Assembly (NCBI GenBank): GCA_902767055.1
Contig: CACXFX010000045.1
Span: 1-8,673 of the forward strand
Direction: 5' to 3'
DNA: 8,673 nucleotides
From: an uncultured Pseudomonadota bacterium
GTDB taxonomy: Bacteria; Pseudomonadota; Alphaproteobacteria; RF32; CAG-239
The notes beneath the pieces were generated by a model. It saw only the letters and a list, made by a program, of their open reading frames with translations. It ran no database searches and was not told the DNA's origin. Shown piece by piece: positions 1 to 8,272 of the stretch. Made by a program: the position numbers and the translations under genes. Every line of letters starts with the position of its first letter. The stretch's first letter is position 1.

Positions 1-1
1 C

Positions 2-1348
2 TATCTGAAAAACGGTGATACAAATGACTTTAAGAACATGGTTAAAACGTTTCACCAAAACAAAAAAGAAGTCGTTTTAGATGTTGTATATAACCACACG
101 ATTGAGGGCAATCATCTTGGCCCGACGCTTTGTTATCGCGGTATCGATAATGAAAGCTATTATGTTTTGGATAAGACAAACAAACGTTTTTATTATGACA
201 GTACGGGTTGTGGTGCGAGCTTTAATATTGAAAATGTGAATGTTTTAAATTTGGTTATGGATTCATTGCGTTATTTTGTAAAGACGTACCATGTTGATGG
301 TTTCCGTTTTGATTTAGCGGCAACTTTGGGGCGTGAAAAGACAGAGTTCAGATATGATAACGCATTTATCAAAGCCTTAAAGCAAGATGAGATTTTAAGG
401 TGTAAAAAATTGATTGCCGAACCTTGGGATGTCGGTGCAAACGGATATCAAATCGGGGCATTCGGTGCCGGTATTTTTGAATGGAATGACAGGTTTCGCG
501 ATGTCGTGCGGCGCTTTTGGCGTTCAGATGCAAGGCAAATCGGCGAATTGGCGAGTCGTTTAGCCGGATCAAGTGATATTTTCGGTTATCATAATCGAAA
601 TCTTTGGACAAGTGTCAATTTTATAACGGCACATGACGGTTTTTGTTTGTACGATTTGGTGAGTTTTGAGCAAAAACATAATGAATCAAACGGTGAAAAC
701 AATCAAGACGGTACAAACGAAAATTTCAGTTCAAATTCAGGCGTAGAGGGTGTTTTGGCTTCTGATGAGGTGTGCGAGGCTCGCTTAAAACGTGCTAAAA
801 ATTTGATGGCAACACTCTTGTTTTCATTCGCTACACCGATGATAAATGCGGGTGATGAATTGCTCAAGACGCAAATGGGCAACAATAACCCCTATAATCA
901 GGATAATGTTTTGAGTTATACCCCTTGGGATGCGATTTCATCTCAAGGTTATCAATTTGCTCCTTTTGTGCGACATTTGATAAAATTAAGGCAATCTTTG
1001 CCGATTTTTCAAAAGACACAGTTCTTTACGGGACAGAAAGAAAAAGGGGCATATTATAAAGATTTGGCATGGTATAATGAAAAAGGGGAAGAATTCAGGG
1101 CTTCCGATTGGCAAAATGTTGAGAAAAAAGCCATTGCATATTTGGCCTATGATGGTGAAAAATTGCTTTATGTGGCACTGAATGCATCTGATCAAACAAT
1201 CAAATGGCAATTTCCGAATTTGAAGAAAATGAAGCGTTTCAAACTGTTGTTTTCAACGGATGGAAAGTTAAAGTTAAACAAAAAAATAAGTATGCAGGAA
1301 ATTGATTTTCCAAAAGAAACAATTTTTGCAATTGAATTGACGAGGTAA
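2..1348 (+). CDS. glgX: Glycogen debranching enzyme GlgX, 5'-truncated by window edge
   Basis: This gene encodes an isoamylase-type GH13 enzyme that hydrolyses alpha-1,6 branches of glycogen or limit dextrins in the cytoplasm. The reading frame is open from base 2; the ATG at 38 is internal, because the residues before it (LKNGDTNDFKN) match the family. Numbering from that Met, the GH13 regions are DVVYNHT (15-21), GFRFDLA with the nucleophile Asp92, AEPW with the acid/base Glu128, and FITAHDG with Asp200; all three catalytic acids are present. The GlgX-typical stretch EGNHLGPTL follows region I. A small beta-sandwich C-terminal domain occupies about the last 80 residues. Compared with the roughly 650-residue family, about 230 N-terminal residues (the CBM48 domain and the start of the barrel) lie outside the window. 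The stop codon is four bases before malQ, so the two are surely co-transcribed. No promoter is visible here. Confidence 0.95.
   Translation, partial: YLKNGDTNDFKNMVKTFHQNKKEVVLDVVYNHTIEGNHLGPTLCYRGIDNESYYVLDKTNKRFYYDSTGCGASFNIENVNVLNLVMDSLRYFVKTYHVDGFRFDLAATLGREKTEFRYDNAFIKALKQDEILRCKKLIAEPWDVGANGYQIGAFGAGIFEWNDRFRDVVRRFWRSDARQIGELASRLAGSSDIFGYHNRNLWTSVNFITAHDGFCLYDLVSFEQKHNESNGENNQDGTNENFSSNSGVEGVLASDEVCEARLKRAKNLMATLLFSFATPMINAGDELLKTQMGNNNPYNQDNVLSYTPWDAISSQGYQFAPFVRHLIKLRQSLPIFQKTQFFTGQKEKGAYYKDLAWYNEKGEEFRASDWQNVEKKAIAYLAYDGEKLLYVALNASDQTIKWQFPNLKKMKRFKLLFSTDGKLKLNKKISMQEIDFPKETIFAIELTR
1342..1345 (+). promoter_or_regulatory. Shine-Dalgarno of malQ inside the end of glgX
   Basis: GAGG lies in the last codons of glgX, seven bases before the malQ ATG at 1353. 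It fixes the malQ start and suggests that malQ translation is coupled to that of glgX. Confidence 0.65.
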
Positions 1349-1352
1349 TAAA

Positions 1353-3476
1353 ATGACACAAAAACTTGATGAACTTTCAAATAAAATCGGGATTGCCACA
1401 ACGTTTTCGTTCGGTGCAAATGATACTTGTCATGTTTCTGATGAATTGCTTGAATTTATGTGTTGTCAATTCGGGATGGATGTATCAAGTCCAAAGGCTA
1501 TTTCAAAATCGTGCGAAATGCTTGATAACAGATGTTATGACGAGGTTGTTGCGCCGATTTATGTCATGCGTCAAAATGGTATTAAGCTTGATATTTATGT
1601 CTTAAAAGGGGAAGTTTTAGCACCTGATATGCTCAAAATCAAACCTCAAGGCAAAGCAAAATACAGGACATTGCCGTTTGAGGCTGTGACAGAGTTTGAA
1701 AAAGATCTCAAAGGGCAGGTTTATCAAAAAATAGTTTTGAATATCAATGAAAACCTTGATATCGGCTATTATGAACTTGAAATGAAAATCAAAGATGTTC
1801 TTTATCACAGTGTTTTAGCTGTTGCGCCTGAAAAATGCTATGTACCTCAAGTCTTAAAAGATGAAAAAATTTGGGGCTTTACATTGCAGCTTTATTCATT
1901 AAAAAGTAAACGCAACTGGGGTGTCGGCGATTTTACGGATTTGAAAAATTTTGCAACAATTGCGGCAAAATCGGGAGCCGATATCATCGGCTTAAACCCG
2001 ATTAATGTTTTGTCGCATGATTTTCCGGAAAACGCAAGTCCGTATGCTTCAATCAGTCGTTTTTTCTTAAATCCGATTTATATTGATGTTGAAAAAACAG
2101 CAGGATTTGATGAAAAAATCAAAGGCCGTTACGCCGCACAAATCGCAAAAGCAAAAGAATCAAATTTAATTGATTATACAAATATTTATAATATAAAAAT
2201 TAATGTTTTACATAATGTATTCGAAGCGCATAAAAAACCGATAAAAGCGTTTGAAAATTATAAAAAAAGTCAGGGAAAAAGGTTGCACCTTTTTGCACTT
2301 TATCAAGCAATATATCATGAAAAATGCAAAAGCATATGGGGCGGTTGGCGCGCTTGGCCGGAGGGGCTTAAAAATCAAGGGGCTATGGATTTGGCTATTT
2401 TCGAGCAAACGCATCAAAAAGAAATTGAATTTTTCAAGTTTTTGCAATTTGAAGCAGCTCGGCAGTTTGAAGAAGCCGCAAAACATATTAAATCTTGCGG
2501 CCTTAAAATCGGTCTTTATCGTGATTTACCCGTCGGGGTGAGCAAAGACAGTGCTGAGTTGTGGTCTGATAGAAACTCATATATCAAAGGCAGCGGTGCC
2601 GGTGCCCCGCCTGATGCCTTCTTCCCGCAAGGACAAAAGTGGTGTTTGGGGGCGTTTGACCCGTTTGAATTGAGAAAACAGGCTTATGAGCCGTTTTTAA
2701 AGATTTTGCGCGCAAACATGGCTTATGCCGGTGCACTGAGAATGGATCATGTGATGAGCCTGATGCGTCTGTTTATGATTAAAGATGACGGTGATGAGGG
2801 GACTTATATCTATTATAATTTTGAAGATATGCTTGCGCTTGTGGCCTTGGAAAGCCACTTAAACAACTGTCTGATTGTCGGTGAAAGTATCGGCAATGTG
2901 CCTGACGGTTTTGTCGATACGTTGCAAAAAAATGATATTTATTCGATGAGTGTTTTATGGGCAGAACGTTGGTGCAACGGGTGCGGTGATTTTAAGGCAC
3001 CTCAACATTACCCTTCTCAAGCATTTGTTTCAGTCGGTACACATGATATGCCACCTTTAAAAATGTGGTGGTTCGGCTATGAAATTGAGCTTAAATACAA
3101 GCTTAAAATGATTGATGAAAACGAAAGACGTTGTTTATATCAAGAGCGGGAAAAAGATCGTTGGCTTTTGTTAAAAGTGTTGGACGAAAACGGCGTTTGG
3201 CCAAGAGATAATTTACGCAAAAACAATTATATATATGGCGAAAGTTATCCTGAAGGTTTAACTGAGGCCGTGCATACTTTGATTGCAAAATCTCAAAGCA
3301 AAGTCGTGATTTTGCAACTTGAGGATATTTTAGGTGTGGACGAATTGCAAAACTTGCCCGGTACGGACAGGGATAAATATCCGAACTGGCGTCATAAATT
3401 GCCGCTTGATTTGGAAGATTTGGAAAATAACGTTGATTATATACGAAATATTAAGGCAGTTAAGTCACAAAGGTAG
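1353..3476 (+). CDS. malQ: 4-alpha-glucanotransferase (amylomaltase) MalQ, GH77
   Basis: This enzyme transfers glucan segments between maltodextrins and releases glucose, using the short chains that debranching and phosphorolysis leave behind. At 707 residues it matches the long, E. coli-type MalQ with an N-terminal extension (about 1-160) before the GH77 barrel. The barrel begins at GFTLQLYSLKS (175-185) with NWGVGDF (188-194). Other GH77 blocks are GLYRDLPVG (387-395), GAPPDAFFPQGQ (417-428), LRMDH with the nucleophile Asp465, GESIG with the acid/base Glu511, and GTHDMPPL with the third acid Asp565. The C-terminal block NLPGT...YPNWRHKLPL (667-684) is also typical. Odd point: the acid/base motif reads GESIG where GEDLG is usual, but the glutamate is kept. 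The gene is the second in the glgX-malQ operon and ends just before a strong terminator. Confidence 0.95.
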   Translation: MTQKLDELSNKIGIATTFSFGANDTCHVSDELLEFMCCQFGMDVSSPKAISKSCEMLDNRCYDEVVAPIYVMRQNGIKLDIYVLKGEVLAPDMLKIKPQGKAKYRTLPFEAVTEFEKDLKGQVYQKIVLNINENLDIGYYELEMKIKDVLYHSVLAVAPEKCYVPQVLKDEKIWGFTLQLYSLKSKRNWGVGDFTDLKNFATIAAKSGADIIGLNPINVLSHDFPENASPYASISRFFLNPIYIDVEKTAGFDEKIKGRYAAQIAKAKESNLIDYTNIYNIKINVLHNVFEAHKKPIKAFENYKKSQGKRLHLFALYQAIYHEKCKSIWGGWRAWPEGLKNQGAMDLAIFEQTHQKEIEFFKFLQFEAARQFEEAAKHIKSCGLKIGLYRDLPVGVSKDSAELWSDRNSYIKGSGAGAPPDAFFPQGQKWCLGAFDPFELRKQAYEPFLKILRANMAYAGALRMDHVMSLMRLFMIKDDGDEGTYIYYNFEDMLALVALESHLNNCLIVGESIGNVPDGFVDTLQKNDIYSMSVLWAERWCNGCGDFKAPQHYPSQAFVSVGTHDMPPLKMWWFGYEIELKYKLKMIDENERRCLYQEREKDRWLLLKVLDENGVWPRDNLRKNNYIYGESYPEGLTEAVHTLIAKSQSKVVILQLEDILGVDELQNLPGTDRDKYPNWRHKLPLDLEDLENNVDYIRNIKAVKSQR

Positions 3477-3502
3477 AAAAGAGGGCAAGCGCCCTCTTTT
3501 TT
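3477..3502. terminator. Bidirectional rho-independent terminator
   Basis: A perfect 6-bp GC-rich stem, GAGGGC (3481-3486) with GCCCTC (3491-3496), has an AAGC loop. It is flanked by AAAA on the left and TTTTTT on the right, so the stem can extend and a U-tract is present on both strands. It lies between convergent genes: malQ stops at 3476, and the last T's contribute to the TAA stop codon of the minus-strand LRR gene (3501-3503). Confidence 0.92.
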
Positions 3503-4508
3503 AGCGATATGTGATTGACACGCGGTTGATGGGGCCGGCGACTTGATTAGCCTCATCTATGGTATAGATACGGATGCTTTTGCGCATGGGTTTGAACTTG
3601 CCGCAAGCTTCTTGCGTCGGGCAAATATTTGTATAATACTTATAATTTGTTCCGTTCTTTTTATCAAAATCTTCAATCACTTTTTGACAATTACCTGATG
3701 TACACACGATACCGGAACTTTCTCTGAATGCCCCGCCGGTATTTAAATACATCTCAAGATTGTCTGCACTGATTTTTAAATTTGTAATATTGACCCCATT
3801 AAATGCGTTTGCTTTTATTTCTTCAACCGTGTCAGGAATGACCAAATTGATTAAATTTTCATCACCACTAAACGCGTAAGCACCTATTGATGTTACGGAA
3901 TCCGGAATAGTAATATCCGTCAGTTTATCACAAATTTGAAATGTATGATTTCCGATTGAAGTCACCGTATCCGGAATATCAATCGTCACTAAATCTGTGC
4001 CGGTAAAAACATCACCGTTAATTACCGTCAAATTATCCGGCAAATCAACGCTTTTTAAATTCGTCAGATAAAATGCGCCACTTTCAATACTTGAAAGATT
4101 TTTGAGTGTATTCACGCTTTCTAAAGAACCATCCATAAAAGCATAACGATTAATTGTTTTAACAGAAGTGGGCAATTCAAGATCCTTTATTTTCGTGCCG
4201 CAAAAAGCAGCATACCCGATATCTTCAATCCCTTCTTCAATTACCAAGCTTTCAATATCATCAATTTTTGTTTTCCAAGGCGCTGTCGTAACGCGATTCG
4301 GACTTGATCCCGTCCAATAATATGCATTCATATTACCCTCACCTGAAATCTTCATTTGGCCGTTTTTAAGTACTGCTGTACATGTTTCACCACAACTCCA
4401 ACAATCTACATTTTCCGTCGTTCCGTTCGGACAATTTGCTGTCGCCAAAACATCAGTTGTCCCACAAAGCATCAATATTAAAATTGCCATAACATATTTA
4501 TTTTTCAT
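3501..4508 (-). CDS. Secreted BspA-like leucine-rich-repeat (LRR_5) protein
   Basis: This is a 335-residue exported protein of unknown binding partner. Residues 1 to about 22 form a signal peptide (basic MKNK, hydrophobic core, LATA near the cleavage site). A short cysteine-rich segment follows (Cys26, 36, 39, 43) and leads into VLKNGQMKISGEGNM, the small N-terminal module that usually precedes LRR_5 repeats in gut bacterial surface proteins. Residues about 85-247 hold repeats of about 23 residues with the pattern L..I.IPDSVTSIG..AF, the BspA/LRR_5 signature. A second cysteine cluster (269, 274, 296, 302) and a tail RIYTIDEANQVAGPINRVSITYR follow. The cysteines suggest disulfides and therefore a periplasmic or surface location. 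Homologues in this repeat class are often adhesins or substrate-binding surface proteins, but nothing here fixes the role. The start is set by AGGAG seven bases upstream. The gene lies behind a long structured leader with its own promoter and ends in the shared terminator. Confidence 0.88.
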   Translation of the reverse strand: MKNKYVMAILILMLCGTTDVLATANCPNGTTENVDCWSCGETCTAVLKNGQMKISGEGNMNAYYWTGSSPNRVTTAPWKTKIDDIESLVIEEGIEDIGYAAFCGTKIKDLELPTSVKTINRYAFMDGSLESVNTLKNLSSIESGAFYLTNLKSVDLPDNLTVINGDVFTGTDLVTIDIPDTVTSIGNHTFQICDKLTDITIPDSVTSIGAYAFSGDENLINLVIPDTVEEIKANAFNGVNITNLKISADNLEMYLNTGGAFRESSGIVCTSGNCQKVIEDFDKKNGTNYKYYTNICPTQEACGKFKPMRKSIRIYTIDEANQVAGPINRVSITYR

Positions 4509-4515
4509 ATTTTTT

Positions 4516-4520
4516 CTCCT
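4516..4520 (-). promoter_or_regulatory. Shine-Dalgarno of the LRR gene
   Basis: On the minus strand AGGAG sits seven bases before the ATG at 4508. The same sequence and spacing occur before the secreted-protein gene at 8588. Confidence 0.75.
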
Positions 4521-4540
4521 TTTTTAAACATTAAACCAAG

Positions 4541-4770
4541 GCCGCGTCTTAATCTGAGCGGCGGGGAGTAAAACAATCATATGAATCGAAATGACTTCCG
4601 TGATCTTTAGAAAATCCTGTACATTCACCACGGACTCCCCAACCAATGTGGGGATTTAAAGCTAAAAAAAGCATCCAAAAGCGGACGCCATTTTAGGCAT
4701 CGATTCATAAAAAGCTGTTTTAAGGCCCCGTGCCCAATCAAGGCACTTGATAAGAAATTTCTTTCCTATC
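4541..4770 (-). ncRNA. Candidate structured leader RNA, left copy (upstream of LRR gene)
   Basis: The region between aas and the LRR gene is an untranslated leader read on the minus strand, homologous to 8310-8560 on the plus strand. Helices in reading order: P1 4770-4762/4757-4749 with a GAAA tetraloop; P2 4746-4741/4735-4730; P3 CGGGG 4730-4726/4566-4562; P4 4722-4716/4575-4569; long-range P5 ATGAATCGA 4708-4700 with TCGATTCAT 4589-4581; small P6 4699-4696/4689-4686; P8 4654-4649/4641-4636; P9 4634-4627/4604-4597 with a conserved 22-nt loop; and a GC hairpin P10 4562-4558/4545-4541. P7 is clear in the other copy but reduced here to a weak 3-bp stem. After P10 the RNA reads CUUGGUUU, a poor U-tract, so termination would be weaker than in the right copy. 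The structure is inferred by hand from two copies. A cis-acting regulatory leader fits best; ligand and mechanism are unknown. Confidence 0.72.
4555..4640 (-). repeat. Conserved 86-nt core of the leader, left copy
   Basis: This segment aligns without gaps to 8456-8541 on the other strand, with 73 of 86 bases identical by hand count. Six of the 13 differences fall in one variable paired segment (P5 3' strand, 4581-4589). Confidence 0.9.
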
Positions 4771-4778
4771 TAAGATTT

Positions 4779-4807
4779 ATTTAAGCATAAAAAATGCCTG
4801 ATGTCAA
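4779..4807 (-). promoter_or_regulatory. Sigma70-type promoter of the LRR leader
   Basis: On the minus strand TTGACA (4807-4802), a 17-base spacer ending in TGC, then TTAAAT (4784-4779). The -10 is only a 4/6 match, but TGC directly before it is an extended -10 feature. The predicted start is about 4770-4773, at the first base of helix P1. Spacing from -35 to P1 is 31 bases, identical to the right copy. The promoter lies just past the aas stop codon, so the LRR gene need not depend on aas transcription. Confidence 0.7.
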
Positions 4808-4829
4808 ATAAAAAAAACAGTAAAATTTA

Positions 4830-7800
4830 TCAGTTTTTTTCGATAAGTGTTTTTGCTGTTTGATAGTCAAATTTGCCGCTGCCGAGGAGGGGCGGGTTTT
4901 TGGTATAAAACACGGCTTTGGGTGTCCATAACATACTCAAGTTCTGAGCTTTAAAAAATTCTTTAATGTCTTGCAGATTTGCATTTTCATCATTTGTTAC
5001 AAAAATAAGTTTTTCACCTTTGCTCTCATCTGCCAAAACGACAATACCGCCTTTTGAAAGCGGATAAAGTTTTTCAAGGGCTTCCTCAACGGCTGAAATT
5101 GAGACCATTTCGCCACCGATTTTTGCAAAGCGCTTAACGCGTCCCAAAATCGAAACAAACCCATCATCTGAAATACTGACCACATCGCCGGTATTATACC
5201 AACCTTGTTCCAAAGGCTCTAAAACCAGCGGGTTTTCGGGGCGAATGTAACCTTGCATGATATTATCTCCTTTAAGGTATAAAACACCGCCGTTTTCAAT
5301 TCCGTCAGCGGGTTGTATATGATATTCGATACAAGGCAAAATTCGTCCGACGGAATTTTCTTTGTAATTCATCGGCGTGTTGAGCGAAATAACGGGAGAA
5401 GTTTCAGTCGTGCCATAGCCTTCCAAAACGCGAACGCCAAACTTTTTCATCATCAATTGTGCCGTGCGTTCTTTTAATTTTTCGCCGCCGACAATTGCAT
5501 ATTTTAAGGCAAAAAAGTCATACGGATTGCCCATTCTGGCATAGCCGTAAAAAAAGCTGTCCGTACCGCAAACAATCGTTGCGTTTGTGTCATAAATCAT
5601 CTCAGGTACGATTCGATAGTGCAACGGAGAAGGATAGAAAAAGGTCTTAATGCCCGAAAGTATTGTTGCAACGCCGCCGATTGAGAGCCCGAATGAATGA
5701 AACATCGGCAAAGCATTGAAAAAGATATCTGAAGAATTAACCGCTAAAACGCTTAAAAGTTGTGCGCGGTTGGCAAGCAAATTTTTGTGGCTCAAAAGTA
5801 CGGCTTTAGGTAAACCCTCAGAGCCTGATGTAAAGAGTACAACTGCCGTATCGGTGGGTTTGTTTTTTGGCTTTTGAGAGGTCAAATAGCCTTTAAGTCC
5901 TTTAAGTTTTGTGTTAAGTGAGATTTTTTGGGCAAAGTCTTCGAGATAAACGGGGCAAATCCCGCGGTTTAACAACACTTTTTCAAGATTTTCAAGGTGA
6001 GCTTTTTTGATAAATTCGCGCGAAGTGACAATTGCTTTTAAGTCAAGCGCCCTAAGAGAGGCTTCAAATTGTGCCGCGCCGAACGAAAAATTGAGCATAA
6101 CAGGCACTTTATCAATACTTTGCAGACCGTAAAAGCAGACAACATCGGCAAGGCTGTTCGGCAACATTAAGCCGATATATTTTTGAGTATTGAAAGCTTT
6201 TTTCAAGGCTGCACCCAAAACGTAGGCTTTTTTGAGCAATGTTTGATAACTGATCGGCTTTCGGTTGATATCTTCGGCAATTTTATGGGTTTTTGAATAA
6301 AGTTTCGCGCTTTTTAAGAGCATTCTAAATATATGCTCGTCAATCACGGTTGTTCGATAAAGCATTTCGGTCATTAAATCATAAAGTTTTTTTGAAACAT
6401 ACCGTCTTTGTTCGCGACTGTTCAGATTTTGAGGCGCTGTTAGAAGGCGAGGTTTTAAGAATGTCAGCTCGATTTTGGGAAAATAATGCGTTTTGATCTT
6501 TTTTTTCAAATACGAAAATTTGCTAAACTGTGCACCGGTGATTTTAACGGGTACAATTCGTGCACCGGATTTGAATGCAATCATACCGGCGCCTTCATAA
6601 ATTTTCATCAATCCGCCGGTTGTTGTGATGCGCCCTTCGGGAAAAATCATGACACGTTCGCCTTGTTTGATTTTTGAAATTAGCGTACGCATAGACATCG
6701 GGTTGTTCGGATTTAAGGGAACAAAACGAACAAAATGGGCAAAAAATTTCATCACCTTTTTTTCAGCCCAAGTTGTATTGACGGCAAATGTAATATCGCC
6801 TTCCATAAAAGCAGCCAACAAAAGACCGTCTAAAAGCGAAGTGTGATTGGCGATAAACAAAACGTTTTTGCCCGCTCTTTTGATGTTTTGCAGGCCGCTT
6901 ATTTTGACTTTGAATAAAAGCTTAAACAAGGCTCTTAAAATCGAGCGCCAAAAAGCATGGGGCAATAACAGGCAGATGTCAAAAAAGACGGCAAAACTTA
7001 ATATGGCCACAACCAAAAAAAGCTGGGAAATCGTCAGGCCCAAACAAAGCAATATAATCGTTAAAATCGAAATTAAGGCCATACCGAGCGCGTTTAAGAT
7101 ATTGTTTCCGCCGATAACGGTTGCAAGATAAGGTTTCGGTGCGGTTTTTTGCATTAAAGTATTTAAAGGTACAATGTAAACGCCGCCGAAAAATGCCATT
7201 GCGAAAATCGAAAGGGAAATTAAAAAAGCATTCGGAGCTTCAAAAAAATGTGCCAGACTGACCGGTGCTTGTGGCGTCGGATAATCATTTGTCAGAAAAT
7301 AAAGTGCGGCAAAGCATACCCCCATCAATAAAGTACTTATCGGTGTATAAGTTGTATGTATATAACCTTTCATTAAGTGTCCGCAAACGATGCTGCCCAA
7401 AGCAACACCGAGCGAAAATAAAATCAAGAAAAACGTGATGACCGTATTGGCAACATTTAAGACATTGCCCGACAAGGGATAAATTTGCACCACAACAAAT
7501 GCCCCGATCATCCAAAACCATGTTGCGCCTAAAATGCATCTGAAAACCGTTTTGTTACGTTTAATGATTTTGATGGTGTTGAAGGTTGCCTCGATGATGT
7601 TTTTGTTGATTTTGGCATCATTTCGTTCTGATGGAGATTTTGGAATGAAAAATGAAGAGATAAGCCCGATAGAAGCAAGAAAAATCAACAAATATAAAAC
7701 CATATCCAAAGGTAAAATCGTGCCCAAGATAAGCCCGAGTAAAATGGCGATATATGTTGTTGCTTCAATATAAGCGTTGCCGATGGCAAGTTCATCGGAT

Positions 7801-8195
7801 TTTAAGTGCAAAGGCAAAAGTGAATATTTAACGGGACCGAAAAACGCCGATTGTGCGCCCATTAATGCAAGTAAAATAATCAGCCCGAAGAGGCTTTGGG
7901 CCTGATAAACAAATAAAGCCGCAAGCATCAACAAAAGTTCTGTTATTTTTAATGCACGGGCGACTTTTGATTTGTCATATTTATCCGAAATTTCACCGGC
8001 AGTGGCCGAAAATGCAAAAAACGGCAGAATAAAAAGTGCGGCAATAACGTTTGAAAGCAATGCGGCTTTTGAGGCCATTTTAATCGTAACCGTCATTAAA
8101 AGTGCGTTTTTGAAAAGGTTGTCGTTTAAGGCACCCAAAAATTGAGTTATCATTAAAGGTAAAAAACGTTTTGATTTTAAGATATTGTCAGACAT
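4830..8195 (-). CDS. aas: Aas-type fusion: lysophospholipid transporter / acyltransferase / acyl-ACP synthetase
   Basis: This 1121-residue inner-membrane protein combines uptake or flipping of lysophospholipid with its re-acylation using ATP-activated fatty acid. Residues 1 to about 415 are an LplT-like MFS transporter with many hydrophobic segments, starting ITQFLGALNDNLFKN. Residues about 430-610 are a PlsC-type acyltransferase with the HX4D motif NHTSLLD (His451, Asp456) and FPEGR (518-522). Residues about 620-1121 are an AMP-binding domain: P-loop TSGSEGLPK (789-797), YGTTE (927-931), TGD (1002-1004), GRVKRFAKIGGE (1018-1029) and the C-terminal catalytic lysine in GSGK (Lys1108). All key residues are intact. 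In E. coli the transporter (LplT) and Aas are separate neighbouring genes; here they are one polypeptide, an arrangement known in other proteobacteria. The start is the ATG at 8195 with GAGG five bases upstream; the stop is TGA. No convincing terminator follows. Confidence 0.93.
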   Translation of the reverse strand: MSDNILKSKRFLPLMITQFLGALNDNLFKNALLMTVTIKMASKAALLSNVIAALFILPFFAFSATAGEISDKYDKSKVARALKITELLLMLAALFVYQAQSLFGLIILLALMGAQSAFFGPVKYSLLPLHLKSDELAIGNAYIEATTYIAILLGLILGTILPLDMVLYLLIFLASIGLISSFFIPKSPSERNDAKINKNIIEATFNTIKIIKRNKTVFRCILGATWFWMIGAFVVVQIYPLSGNVLNVANTVITFFLILFSLGVALGSIVCGHLMKGYIHTTYTPISTLLMGVCFAALYFLTNDYPTPQAPVSLAHFFEAPNAFLISLSIFAMAFFGGVYIVPLNTLMQKTAPKPYLATVIGGNNILNALGMALISILTIILLCLGLTISQLFLVVAILSFAVFFDICLLLPHAFWRSILRALFKLLFKVKISGLQNIKRAGKNVLFIANHTSLLDGLLLAAFMEGDITFAVNTTWAEKKVMKFFAHFVRFVPLNPNNPMSMRTLISKIKQGERVMIFPEGRITTTGGLMKIYEGAGMIAFKSGARIVPVKITGAQFSKFSYLKKKIKTHYFPKIELTFLKPRLLTAPQNLNSREQRRYVSKKLYDLMTEMLYRTTVIDEHIFRMLLKSAKLYSKTHKIAEDINRKPISYQTLLKKAYVLGAALKKAFNTQKYIGLMLPNSLADVVCFYGLQSIDKVPVMLNFSFGAAQFEASLRALDLKAIVTSREFIKKAHLENLEKVLLNRGICPVYLEDFAQKISLNTKLKGLKGYLTSQKPKNKPTDTAVVLFTSGSEGLPKAVLLSHKNLLANRAQLLSVLAVNSSDIFFNALPMFHSFGLSIGGVATILSGIKTFFYPSPLHYRIVPEMIYDTNATIVCGTDSFFYGYARMGNPYDFFALKYAIVGGEKLKERTAQLMMKKFGVRVLEGYGTTETSPVISLNTPMNYKENSVGRILPCIEYHIQPADGIENGGVLYLKGDNIMQGYIRPENPLVLEPLEQGWYNTGDVVSISDDGFVSILGRVKRFAKIGGEMVSISAVEEALEKLYPLSKGGIVVLADESKGEKLIFVTNDENANLQDIKEFFKAQNLSMLWTPKAVFYTKNPPLLGSGKFDYQTAKTLIEKN

Positions 8196-8225
8196 GGGAG
8201 CCTCATTATTTAAAAAAACACGCTT

Positions 8226-8232
8226 ATTTATA
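8226..8232 (-). promoter_or_regulatory. Possible -10 element for aas
   Basis: On the minus strand TATAAAT lies about 30 bases before the aas ATG. No good -35 sits 17 bases upstream; the nearest TTGATA boxes (minus strand) are at the wrong distance. It is the best visible candidate in the 8196-8272 intergenic stretch, but weak. Confidence 0.3.
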
Positions 8233-8272
8233 GCACTTTAAATATCAAAATGCAGTATTTTATCAAAAAATA

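Noticed and set aside
38..40. ATG at 38 as the glgX start
   Set aside because: The frame is open upstream to the window edge with family-like residues, and the protein would lack half its catalytic barrel.
4811..4840. A-rich/T-rich inverted repeat over the aas stop codon as an aas terminator
   Set aside because: The possible stem (AAAAAAAC with GTTTTTTT) has a single G-C pair and overlaps the coding end, so it is too weak to call.
6486..7131. Open frames antisense to aas (for example 6847-7131)
   Set aside because: They lie opposite conserved aas motifs, lack recognisable domains and have no clear ribosome-binding sites; they are by-products of the coding strand.
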